Of a stretch of 64,000 nt of DNA, positions 14,756 to 26,115 are shown in pieces (the first letter of the stretch is position 1; the number at the start of each line of letters is the position of its first letter). A program made the translations under genes and the position numbers. The notes beneath the pieces were generated by a model. That model saw only the letters and a list, made by a program, of their open reading frames with translations. It was not told where the DNA came from and ran no database searches. Source of the DNA: Tetrahymena elliotti 4EA (Eukaryota; Ciliophora; Oligohymenophorea; Hymenostomatida; Tetrahymenidae); contig JH720304.1 of assembly GCA_000231825.2 (NCBI GenBank), forward strand, positions 720,724 to 784,723, in the 5' to 3' direction.

Positions 14756-15975
14756 ACATAATTATTTACTATTAACTTAAATTTTCATTTAATTTGATTT
14801 TGAAATTACTGTTTATGATAGTAGTATTTTATGTTGTATAGAATTTATTAAAATTAATATGAATAAGCAATTAAGAATTTAAATTAAAAAAAGTATTTTA
14901 GATACATTAATAATAATAACATATTAGCTTAGATCAAATTAAAAATTTTTCTAAAAGTAATTATTTTGAAGACAAAAATCACTTAAAATATTTATCTGTG
15001 ATTGATGGATTAATAATTCTCATAAGTTCCAACCAAATTTGATTTTTCATTTTATTTTATTGATTATTTTTTTAAAAAATTTAATAAAAAAATATTGATA
15101 CATCTAGTGCTGAGCAAATCCAGTTTATTAATTTATTCGCCATTTATTTTATTCGTGAATATTCGCTAGGGCGAATAATTTTATTCTCGAATAATATTCG
15201 CCTATATATTCTCCCCCAGCACTGGATACATCCCAACTAATATTAATAAATAAAATAAATTCTAAATTTTCATTTATCACACCAAACTCAATTCATCGGA
15301 AATAATGATAATTCATTTTTAATTTGAAAATTTTTACAGAATAGGTTTTAAATTTTAAATTTAATCATCAATTCTAATGATCAAAAGCAATAATTTTATT
15401 CATTTTTAAACAAATGAAAATAAATTTTTTTTGCTTAAGAAAATTAAATGAGGTTTTAGAAAAATTAATCAAATAAAATTGATTTAATTTAATTTTATGA
15501 GGTTGTAATTGACTTATTAACTTCAACTGTTCAAATAAATTAATTAAGTAAATTATTATTTTTAAATTTGACTTTAAAGAAAACCATTTTTAATTTCTTG
15601 GTTGTCTTTGAAAAAATGTTTTGATAAAAAATCTCTTAAGTTTTTTAAAAATTAGAAAAAAGTGACTTCTTCTGAATCCATATAACAAAAAAGAATCTTA
15701 AAGTCTTAGAAAATTATCATAGACTTTTAAAACGTGAAGTGGAATAAAGCTTCAATTTAATAGTATATAAAAAATGAAAATTTATTTATTGTAAAAAGTA
15801 AATTCATATGCTTTGAGAAGTAATTTAATATAAAAAGTTAATTATTTTTTATTCTGCTTGTTATATAATATTATTATTAGAAGCATTAATAGTCAGTCAC
15901 GCTTTATTCCTATCTTTTCTTTATTCTACAAAAATTAGTATTTAAACAATTAAAAACAAATCTATTTATTTTTTA
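14756..15975. other. Intergenic spacer containing a miniature transposon
   Basis: AT-rich and without ORFs of protein-like composition, apart from the 120-bp element at 15105-15224 annotated separately. The last 60 bases lead into the first B-box-like gene. Confidence 0.5.
15097..15232. mobile_element. hAT-like MITE with 8-bp target duplication
   Basis: The core element spans 15105-15224 (120 bp). It starts TAGTGCTGAGC and ends in CAGCACTG, whose reverse complement CAGTGCTG matches the other end in 7 of 8 bases. The flanks 15097-15104 and 15225-15232 are both GATACATC, a perfect 8-bp target-site duplication. Inside are six copies in both orientations of an ATTCGC/GCGAAT-type motif, like subterminal transposase-binding repeats. 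Ends of the form C/TAGTG with an 8-bp duplication fit the hAT superfamily. No coding capacity exists, so it is a non-autonomous miniature element. Confidence 0.85.
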
Positions 15976-17172
15976 ATGGAAAAACAATCTCAGCTTGTAT
16001 GTGAGAAGCACTAATTTTCAAAAAATAATCTCTAGTTTTTATGTTTGAATAAAGATTTACCTGATGGATTAAGTAGACTTCTATGCTAATATTGCCTTGA
16101 AGATTCAAATTTTTAGAATTTAGTATTAGCATCAATTGATGGCCTAAAGATTAACACAAAAATTCTCAACTAATGGCCTCCTCTCCATCAATAAATTAAC
16201 TTAAGGAAAATCTAGCAAAAACACTTAAATTTAGATTAAGAATAAATTGTGGAATTCTATGATAACTTGAAAAGCTAAATATGCGAAGTGATAGAAATAA
16301 AAAAAAAGTTGGACATAAAATTGTATGATGAGATATCAAATAATTAAGATTTTGTTTAAAAGTACTATGAAATATCTGAGTTCAGTTAATATTCAAATAT
16401 AATAGAAAATCCAGATCTATCTGTGTAGTAGGTAGAATAACAATTAGAAGAGATGATTAAATTGAAGTATACACAAAAAGATAAAAATCAATTATTTATA
16501 AACAGTTTGTGTGAAAAGAATCTTTACGATGTAGTAGATCAAAGGGAGTTAATTAGAATTAAAGAAGATATTTTAAATAAATTGCAATCCTTCTCATACT
16601 TTTAAAAATTTTAGTAAAGCGAAATAGTTTAAAACATGATTTCATGTAATTATGCAGAATCCTAGCAAATTAAAATTGAGAAAAATAATGGAAGAATCAG
16701 TTTAATCCCAAGTAGAAATCTATCAGGTTAAGTTTATTCAGAGTAGCCAATAAATTAAGATCTGATATATGAATTTATTATCAACTTTAAATAAAAACCA
16801 ACCAATTATGTTTGTATTGGGTTCGAAGAAGAAAGTTTTAGAAATAGATACCTAGGCAGCTATGGTCGTAACTCTTTCATATTTGGATAGACAAATGATT
16901 TATTTTGCTATGATCTTGTTAAAGGAACTACTAACCTTCAAAGTGTCTGCTAAGATGAGTTTGTTGAGAATGTAATAATTTAAGCATAACTTAAGGAAAA
17001 TAAATTTTATATATCAGATTACCCCTAAAAAAGATCAGTCAATAGAATGAATTCAAATCAATATTAGTTCAAAAGCAATCAATAATATTTTTTAACCATT
17101 CAAATCTATGATCAAAGTACTTAAATTGAAATTGTATCTAGCAGAATAATTTCCAATTTTACAATAATTTGA
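15976..17172 (+). CDS. B-box-like zinc-motif protein, copy 1 of a tandem pair
   Basis: Intronless, 398 residues. The N-terminus has a Cys/His array like a B-box: C9, H12, C23, C37 and C40, with the context LLCQYC. Residues about 85-215 are K/E/Q-rich and predict coiled coil. The C-terminal domain (about 245-398) is the best-conserved part relative to the neighbour at 18720: NYVCIGFEEE, GRNSFIFG and NKFYISDYP occur in the same order. This B-box, coiled coil, C-terminal recognition domain order resembles RING-less TRIM-like proteins. The C-terminal domain could be SPRY-like, but I cannot confirm the fold. No signal peptide or membrane segment is seen. The start is the first ATG and places C9/H12 exactly as in the paralogue. 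The function is unknown. Confidence 0.85.
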
Positions 17173-18719
17173 GAATTATTTTCTTAAGAAAGAAGTATTT
17201 ATTTATATATTTATGATACTTTAAAAAACAACTTTTCTTTAAATATTTTTTTGCTTTTTTCTCAAATATATAGTTGTAACCTGTATTACTGTATGTAGCC
17301 GAATAGGCAGTACCCTAGGGTACTATACATATATATATATATATAATTTTATGAAATTAGTTTCTTAAAAATTGATAAATTAACATTGAAGATTGTTCAA
17401 AATTTAAAATATGGAAAGAAGCCTAAATAGCACTTATTCACAGTTTAAGAAAACAATAGAAATTAAAAAAAAAAATTGATGAATGCATAGATATAAAAAA
17501 TGAATAATGGAATTTTTTAACGAATTAGGAATACAAGTTGGATAGAGTTAATAAATTTTCTGGCGTTAACTTAATTAATTGATACTTGAAGTTTATAGGA
17601 TTAATAAATACATTAAAAATTATGAATATAAATTTAATTAAATATTGATTTGATTTATTTTATTTTAATTTTGTCTATTTAAAAAAATATGTTTTAATTT
17701 TTGTTGTATTTCAGAAAATGTTGAAAAAAAGATTCTACTTTTTTTAAATATCTATTTCATATTAACTTTTAAAAAGTATATAAATAGAATGTAGGAAGAG
17801 TAATTATTTCCAAATATGTAAAGGAAATATTTGAAATAACTTTTATATTATTTAATAACAATGTGAATAAATTTAACCTTATTTTTATGATAAATTAATT
17901 AACAAAAATACTCATAAAATTAATAAAATAATCTTAAATAATACTTTAATTTACTAAATTAGGTTAAATATTGTAATTAATTTATTTTATTAAATAAAGT
18001 TATTAATTTGTTGATAATCAAGAAATATTAAAAAAAATATGAATATTTTAATAACCTTAAACTGAATTACAAACATAAAGATAGATTTTTTGACAATAAT
18101 ATCAAAAAAATAAATTTTTTAAAAAAAGATAATTTTTTATCCATCTTTTTTTTTTACTAATTTTGTATATTTTACTAATCTTTGAAGAAATTTTAATGCT
18201 TTTCCTTCATGTTTTTTCAAAGATCATTCAATTTTACTACAAATTTTTTTTAATTTTGAGAGAAACTAAATATTTAAAATCTTTAGAAATAAATAAATTT
18301 TGGATTAGGGTTTTGATTAAAAAATAAAATTTCATATCTTTATCCATTGATTTATTTATTTTTTGGTTGAATTCAAAAATAGATAGCATTTATCTGATTT
18401 CAAAATAAAAAAATTAAGTAGAAATTCATTAAAAGTACAAATATTTTATCTAATTTTAAGTGAAATCTATTTATCTTCTTCATCTATTTTTTCAATTGAA
18501 TGCTTAAAAATATATTTTATAAGTTAAGATAAGTGAATAAACTCAAATTAGTGAATTTCGTTTTTAATTATGAAAGTATATCAAAAATTAATTTACTAAT
18601 CTTAATATTCCTGACTATTTACTTATTCTTGATAAGAAATCAATTTCAAATAAAAGTTAATAATTTTGTGTTTTTTGATCTTTTCAAGAAAGAATTTGTA
18701 AAATATGTAAAAAAGCGAA
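17173..18719. other. Spacer between the tandem B-box-like genes
   Basis: A/T-rich, about 1.5 kb, with no supported gene. It holds the 16-bp palindrome and AT microsatellite annotated separately. The rest shows only homopolymer runs. An open frame at 18533-18757 overlaps the start of the next gene in another frame and is hydrophobic by composition only. Confidence 0.5.
17309..17345. repeat. 16-bp perfect palindrome plus AT microsatellite
   Basis: AGTACCCTAGGGTACT at 17309-17324 is a perfect palindrome and is GC-rich for this DNA. It is followed directly by an (AT)n tract to about 17345. It lies 137 bp past the stop of the first B-box-like gene. Confidence 0.85.
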
Positions 18720-19916
18720 ATGAATTAATTCCGATAAAGAACTTGTCCCATACATGAAGAGGAGGATAATTAGATATAATTTTTTTGTTTAAATGAAGAG
18801 ATACCTGAAAAGATAAAAAGCAGATTTCTCTGCAGCTATTGCATTGAAGATGCTAATAAACAAAAATTAATTTTAGTATCTATAGATAGACTAAAGAATA
18901 ACAACAGAATAGTTGCATAGTGGCCACCTGCTTTTTAGGATATTTCACAGAATCTACTTTTTCCAGAAAGCTTAAATAAAATCAAAGCAAGTTTTGTTGA
19001 AGAGTATTATGATAATTTAAAAAAGTTGATATTCTAATAGCTAGAAGAACAAAAAAAATAGGATTTAATGACAATCAGCTAGATGCTTGATCGCGAAAGT
19101 ATTTTGAGCAAGTACAATGAAATTTCTAGCTTTAATGAAATAAGTTAATTGATATAACAAAATTTATATTCTCCTGATATTTTAGAGGGTAAGCTGAATG
19201 AAATTATAAAATAAAAGTATTAGGATATTGAGAAAAACTAGTAAATGATTGATAGTATTTTTTAAAATATGAATTTGATGCCTGAATAGGAGTTAGAAAT
19301 AATTTAAAAAGATATCTTAGAAAAGATTAAATCAATACAAATTTTACAAAAAAATCATCAAATTAATTAAATAGGTACAATGGTTTAAAGTACCTATAAG
19401 GATTCAAGTAAGATTAAAATAAATAATTATTTAAGTAAAATACAAATCTTTCCAACAGAATCACTCTTTGGTTAAGTATACTCACTCAAGCCTCTAAGAT
19501 AAGATAAAATATATCAATTTATCATAGAATTTGATAAGAAACCATTAAATTATATTTGTATTGGGTTTGAAGAAGAAATTCATAAAAATAGACACTTAGG
19601 AAATTAAGGAAGAAATTCTTTTATTGTTGGATAGGTAAATAACTCTTTTTGTTCTTAACTGGTAAGGGGAGCTAAAAATTTATAAGAATTAGTGACAGAA
19701 TAGTTTGTTAAATAGCTCATAATAGAAGTTAAGTTAAATGAAAATAAATTTTACATATCTGATTTTCCAAACAAGTCAATAGTTAATTCTATGAATCCAA
19801 CTCAGTATTAATTTAAACCTAATACTGATTACTACTTTACAATTCAAATCAATAGTTAAGATACTAAGATTACTATTTTGCAAAATAAAATAATTAACTA
19901 ATTTACTCTTGAGTGA
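18720..19916 (+). CDS. B-box-like zinc-motif protein, copy 2 of a tandem pair
   Basis: Intronless, 398 residues, exactly the same length as the gene at 15976. The zinc array is again C9, H12, C23, then C38 and C41. It continues with a coiled-coil middle (for example KLNEIIKQKYQDIEKNQQ) and the conserved C-terminal domain with NYICIGFEEE, GRNSFIVG and NKFYISDFP. The sequence has diverged widely in the middle, so the tandem duplication is old. I chose ATG 18720 because it lines up residue by residue with the paralogue's start; longer frames upstream lack homology. It has no catalytic motif. The role is probably protein binding or scaffold; ubiquitin-ligase activity is not implied because no RING is present. 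Confidence 0.85.
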
Positions 19917-21369
19917 ATGGGTTAAACAGCACTGTGATCATTTATGTTAATGTTATGAATATTTTATTTTGCAAACCAAACTAAGCAAGTCATAAAAAAT
20001 TTATTTTAAAATCATTAAGAAAAAAGCAGATATTCTTTACCTCTTTATATTATTTCTTTACATTTATTTATAAATAATTCCTTTTGCCAAAAAATATTGA
20101 TTTTTTATTTGTCATTTTTTATTGGTTGTTTATTTAGTAATATATGTATGCTTCATATTGAATTTAATTCAGCGTTTTTTTAAAAAATTTAAGAAATTAA
20201 ATTATTTAATATTTAAAAGATACCTTAATTGAAAGACTTTTATTAACAAATAATTTATACAAATTTTATTAGTGATAAACTTAATTGTTTAATTAAGAAA
20301 AATTATTAGTCAAAATGTATCCATCTAATTAATAATTCAATATTTTTGCAAAAGATAGAAATTAAATTATTTAATAACAATTATATTTACATTTATTTTG
20401 AAAAGAAATAAAATTTTAAGCAAATAAATTAATTTTAAATTTGAGTAATGGTTAAATTTGAAATTTTAAAACTTTAACAGAAAAAAGATACAAATGTTAA
20501 GATAATGATATTTATTTTGAAATGGACACAATTTTAATTTACAATTAAAAAAAATTTAAAGAGATGGTGTTCAAGATATTTTATTTCTTAAAATTAATGG
20601 TTTATTTAGAAAAGTTTATTAGTTAGAATGAATCAAATAAATGATTATTTAATTAAAGATAATACCGTTTTTCAATAGACTGAGGAATATATAAATGGAA
20701 TTACATTTTATTTTGATTAAATTATAACTTTGTTAATTAATTTAATTTTAATTAACATTTTATTCAAATTTATTTTTTAAATTAAAGAATGATTAAATAT
20801 GTTTATTTATTTAATACATTGGTTGAGTTTTATATTTAATATTAGGATTTTAAGTATTTAGCTTGACTAATCAAATTTTGAGAAATAAAAAAATATTTAA
20901 TAATCAAATTCAGTAGATTTAACAGAAAAAAAATGGCAGATTTTTGAATTTTGAGTAAAAAGATGAAAAGAAAAAAATGTGTGTTATTTTGGTAAATAGA
21001 AAAATGAAAGAAGATGGAATAGGAATGTTGGAAGAGGATAGGCATGTTTTTAGGGGTAGAGATTAGTGGAGTTGTATGTTGGAGATAAAGAAAAGAAAGA
21101 AATGAAAGAAGACAAAATTGTATTAGAAGGGGGGAAATTAAAAAAGATAAAAGGGATGAAAGAAGAATAAGAGAGAAGAAATACATAGTGAGCAACAAGA
21201 GAGTTTGCATAGATAAATGAAGGGAAAGCTTAAAAGAAACACAAATATTACAAAAAGCAAAATAAGGGATATATTAAATTAAAAAAGAAGGTATTGAATC
21301 TATAAAATTTAACAAAGAAAAAAATAATTTAATTAATTAAAAGAAAAAAGGATAAAAGTAATAATAAAA
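19917..21369. other. Spacer and probable promoter region of RPL32
   Basis: The first kilobase is featureless AT-rich DNA. From about 20930 to 21240 the plus strand is strongly purine-rich (GA-rich with AGAAAGAAA-type runs), unlike the rest of the window. The final 130 bases are A-rich. The position immediately upstream of a ribosomal-protein gene suggests promoter or nucleosome-free DNA. This is inference from composition only. Confidence 0.4.
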
Positions 21370-21774
21370 ATGGCTATTAAACCCGTTGCTCACAAGAAGG
21401 TCATCAAGAAAAGAACAAAGAAGTTCGTTAGATTCGAGAGTGAAGATTTCGCTAAATTAAACTCTTCTTGGAGAAGACCCAGAGGTATTGATAACAGAGT
21501 TAGAAGAAGATTCAGAGGCCAAAGAAGAATGGCTAAGATCGGTTTCGCCTCTGATGCTGCCACCAAGCACTTACTTCCCAACGGCTTCAAGAAGTTCTTG
21601 ATTAGAAACCCCGCTGATCTCGAAATTCTCTTAATGAACAACAGAACTTACTGTGGTGAAATTGCTCACAATATTTCTGCTTAAGTTAAGGCTTCCTTAG
21701 TTAAGAGAGCTGCTGAACTCGGTGTTAGACTCACCAATGCTAACGCTAAGGTCAAGACCCAAGAAAGTGCTTGA
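21370..21774 (+). CDS. RPL32: 60S ribosomal protein eL32
   Basis: Intronless, 134 residues, a normal length for eL32. It starts MAIKPVAHKKVIKKRTKKF and contains the family block SSWRRPRGIDNRVRRRF, then ATKHLLPNGFKKFL, LLMNNRTYCGEIAH and a C-terminus LGVRLTNANAKVK. It is a basic structural protein of the large subunit that binds rRNA. One in-frame TAA (after AHNISA) is read as Gln. Codons are strongly biased to C-ending and G-containing forms (AAG, GCC, CTC, ACC), as expected of a highly expressed ciliate gene and unlike most neighbours. Assignment is certain. Confidence 0.98.
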
Positions 21775-24700
21775 TTAAAATAAAATATAATAAAATCATA
21801 AATATATTATAAAAATAAAGGGAAAAAATATTGCACATTAGCTTATAATCAAATTAAGATAATAACTATTAACAATAGTATGTAAGTAACTAATATTTTT
21901 CGTATGCCCTATTTTTTATAGCATAGTTATTTAAACCATTTAAAATTTATAATCATACTGTCAACTACAAATCTATCGCTTAACTCTCACAACTCAATCA
22001 CTCATCGAATATTTTAAATTATTTTAAATTGCCAATATCACCTTGCATTTTGTATACAGTCAGCATATTTGTAATTACGCTATTATCTCCAAATTTTATG
22101 GATTTTCTAGCTTGCTTCAAATTGCATTCATCTAACTAAGCAAATCTTTTTCTTTATATAAATATTTTAATAGAAATAAAGAAACTAGCTAGTTAGTTAT
22201 TTCACTCATGCAAAATTTTAAGTAGATTCAATAAATAATGCTGCTAAATGTTTTAAATTTTTCTTTTATTTTTATAAACAAAGCATATTATCAATTAATA
22301 CAGCATAATTTATTTCTTTAAAAAAATGATAACTCCTTACCTAACCCTTGCATAAATGACTAAATTAATCCATCTGTCATTTCTTAAATATTATTTACAT
22401 ATGAGTTGTCTCAAAAATCAAACAACATCTAAATTTTTAACAAAAAGTTATTTCAAAGCCAAAAAATAACCTTTTTCAAATTTACATTTCAGGCTTTTCT
22501 CATAAAGTAGAATTCCAAAACCAATAAAAAATTTTATAAACAAGCAAATCCTTTATTAAAGATTTCATTTAATTATTATTTTCATATCAAAATCAAAATT
22601 AAATTTATATCTTTCCCAATCAAAATAAAAACTAAGAAAAGCTGGATAAACAAAATATTTCATCAAATAAAATTTCTATTTAAACTGAATATTAATTTTT
22701 TAAATGAGCCATTATTTCTGATCATTCATTTATTTTGAAAGCTTCACAAAATTTAACAAAATTATAATCATTTTCCTCAAACAAAAAACAAATAATTTAA
22801 TTCTAAAAACAAACAAATAATTTTTTTAATAATTCTATTTTAAATTTATTGATTTAGTTTCTTTTTGATCATTAATTAACTGTATGGGTTTAACTAAATC
22901 AAAATATAATTAAAATTATTTTCCTAAAACTTTTAAAAAAATTTAATTTGAAGAGTAACATTAAAACCTTCCAGATAGACTCAATTATAAATTTAATGAA
23001 TAGCCACTTTATATCTGATTTCAGTAAAACAAAACAAAAAAATTAATTTTAACAAAATGACAATAATCTTAAAGATAAATTCTATTACAAATTTATTTGA
23101 ACATTATTTAATTGTGAGCATTAATTAAAAAACTCAAAAATTATCCAAATTTATAACCTTTTCAAAGAAAAAAATAGCTTAAAGAATTTAATATTTCCTT
23201 AAAATAATTCTATTATAAATTCATTGAAATAAATTTTATTTTACATTAATTTTAATAAATTAAACTCTAATTACAATTCAAAACTTAAATATTTTAAACT
23301 AAAACTACTTTTAGAGAAAGGTCTAAATTTTAGCTTAGAATAAATATCTTTGCTCTATCTTATAAAAAAAAGATAAATCACATAATAATTATGAAAATTT
23401 AAACTTGTCTAGGTCAATTTATTATTTTACAATCATATTTTTCAGAAGTATTTAACAAATCTAATATTAATATATTACTGATAAATATAGGGCAGTTCCC
23501 AACTTTGACAAATAGTAATCGTGATTTACTCCTCTAAAATAAAGACATAGATAGATCAATAATTTCAGTACTTTCATAAAGGATAATCTAGATTATAATC
23601 CTACTCCAAACAAGTAATAGATTTAATCTATAAAATACTAAAAGGCCATTGATTCTTTTCAATACAAAAACAAAAAATTTTCAAAATAAATTTCTTTGAA
23701 AATCAAATTTAAATTTGAAAACTTAAAAAAAATTAAGGACAAAATAAATGAAAAAGATTGAAATATAAATAGGAAGCTTAAGTTTCTTTTTGCTTTATTA
23801 TTTTTTATCTTTTAAGATTTATTTATTTTCTTATTTTAATTTGTTTTTCTTTTTTTATCTTGGAGCTGTTTTAGCTTTTTTATTAATAGTCTTCATCTAT
23901 ATTTTATAGCTGCTTATCTTATCTTATTATTGTAATTTTATCTTATTTTTAATATTTTAATATTTCTTTCTTTCTTTTTATATTTTAAATTTTATTTTAT
24001 AGTGAAAGTCAGACGATTCTTTTTTCATATGATTAATTTATTTTTATAGAATCCGGTTTCTCTACAAAGCATGTAAAATAATTGTTTTATTTGTACTATG
24101 ACATTCTCTTAAATTAGGATTTTATGTTCGGGCTTGGAATGAATGAAATCTGAATTAAAACATCTATTGGCTGTTAAATTAATAACTTGCCAATTCCAAT
24201 CGATCTTTTGAGATCACGCTATCTAGGATTGATACTTTGCTATGCATATTTATGATTATTTCTAATCAAAAGATATGTCATTCAGATTTCGGGAGATTTA
24301 AAAACTTTTTATTAGAGAATGTAATAGGTTTGTTGCATCCGGGCTTAAAAAACTGGAGAGATACGGACCTTCTATTTTGGATTTTTAGTAAAGATAAGAA
24401 TGAATCGTCATTCATTAATCATATGAATTTAGTTTTTCTTTTTAATTATTTTTTAGAAATCTTCTTTTCTATTTAATTATTATATCTAATAAACAAAAAT
24501 CAAACTTATTTTCTTAAATTTAAATTTTTCTTCTTTGATAAAAAACAAACGAAAATCATTCTTTGAAATTATTAAATTTAACAACTCAGAATTTTATTTT
24601 CAAGTAATACTTTCATTCTAATGAAATAATTACTTTTAAAAATATTAATCAATCCCCAAATTAAATTGAGAAAGTGTTTAAAATTAAAACCTATTCAAAA

Positions 24701-25559
24701 ATTTTTGGAATTTTGTCACTCAAATATTTTTCTGATGAAAATAAATGAATTATTTATGTTAATGATCTATTGACTTAATATTTTTAAAATTAAAGAACAT
24801 AAATTTTAAAATAAATCAACTATAAAATCACCAACATGAGTATTCAATTAAATATTTTTTATTGTTATACCAAAGTGTATTTTTTGATTATTTACTTTTG
24901 AAGAGAAATGTTAAAAAATTTGTAATAAGATAAAAGTAATTGATTTTAAATAGATAATAAACTAATACTGAATAATAAAATATGGGTTGAAATCTGTAAT
25001 AACCAAAGTCATTTTATGATTTTTTGCCTGTCATAAACTATATCATATAAAATAACACAAAAATGTATATCTATTTATGATGTCTTTAGAGAATAAAAAA
25101 AATATTTTGAGAATCCAGTCAAAAACTATTCTGACATAATTAAGATTTATTCTTTTATGTCTATATCTGTGCCTATATGTGCTTCTTTTTTCTTATTAAT
25201 TTTAAATATCTTCTGGAAGGAAATCTCAGTATTTAAGCATAGCTAATAATCAATAAATTAATTTTAAAATGTAATAAATTATAATATTTATAATTCTATT
25301 ATAAAATTAATAATTATATTCAACTTAGATTTCTCATTAATTTGATTAATAATTATTAATTAAATTAAATCTATTTATTAAGGCCAATAAATTAAAATAG
25401 GATTTATTCATTTCATGCTTTTGTTAAGATTTTTCAAAATCAAATTTGTGACAATTTACTTTTGTGAGTTTTTCTTATTTTTTGAAATTAATATTAGAGG
25501 AAAAAAATTAATTAAAGTCACAACTGAAAGACTTAAAAGAAAAAAGGCCACTAATGACA
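21775..25559. other. Long mostly non-coding region
   Basis: About 3.8 kb. At 22440-23260 the degenerate block AATTCTATTATAAATTTATTGA recurs about four times at irregular spacing with similar neighbours, suggesting decayed repeats. At 23820-24000 the plus strand is T-rich. At 24000-24480 composition is less AT-rich. A frame from about 24249 encodes LLHPGLKNWRDTDLLFWIF-type sequence, which looks somewhat protein-like but has no clear start or partner exon and may be a gene relic. I see nothing else. Confidence 0.4.
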
Positions 25560-26012
25560 GCGCCAATAAATTAAAATGAGAAATGGTTCCTTATTTTTTC
25601 CGAAGATGCTCGAGAATGTCCTCTTTTACACGCTTAAATCGAGGAGACCGCCATGCAGTGAGAATTGAAGTTTATTCCTAGCGACTTGTAAATCCGAATG
25701 GAGATTAACAATAATTGTGAAAGTTTTTAAAGCTCCTCACATCCAGAAAAAAAAAGTTCCAGAATGATACGATTCTATAAAATTTTCTGAGATATCCCTA
25801 AGTTTTTAATGGAAAAAAAATAATTGGAATATTACTTCAAGGGAGACCATTGCTAAGGCTAGAAGAACGATTTAGGCCGTAGAGAACCATAGAGTACTAG
25901 AGCACTTCACCCTGAGAATAGCTAGATCTGGATAATTTTTATTTTTCTGATTGAAAACTGTTGTAGATAGATTCTAAGTTTTTAAAAGGAAAAGAAATCA
26001 TTTAAGCACCTG
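25560..26012. other. GC-richer island with two related ~200-bp units
   Basis: The island stands out by composition. Two blocks recur. The first is GAGGAGACCGCCATGC near 25641 and AGGGAGACCATTGC near 25840. The second is CTAAGTTTTTAA(T)GGAAAA near 25798 and 25974. This gives two diverged direct units of roughly 200 bp. Neither strand has a long open frame of protein-like composition. It could be a duplicated small-RNA gene, a SINE-like relic or a degenerate element. I cannot place it in a known RNA class. Confidence 0.45.
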
Positions 26013-26017
26013 GAAAT

Positions 26018-26115
26018 GAATGAAATATCTCTATAACCACTTCAAATATTGAATGGTTAAATATAGAGAGATGTGTTAATTATTTAATAATTAATAGAAA
26101 AGAGATATTTCATTC
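26018..26115. repeat. Inverted repeat with nested hairpins
   Basis: Arms 26018-26032 and 26101-26115 are perfect 15-bp inverse complements (GAATGAAATATCTCT and its complement). The 68-base loop holds two more inverted repeats: AACCAcTTCAA/TTGAAtGGTT near 26035-26058, and a TTAATTA.../TAATTAA pair near 26077-26095. The whole segment can fold into a branched structure. Confidence 0.75.

Noticed and set aside
18533..18757. Hydrophobic 74-codon frame upstream of the second B-box-like gene
   Set aside because: Starts with GTG, overlaps the true start at 18720 in another frame, and its hydrophobicity follows from T-rich sequence.
20842..21210. Long minus-strand frame rich in Leu, Phe and Ser
   Set aside because: It is the complement of the purine-rich tract upstream of RPL32; the composition alone creates the frame.
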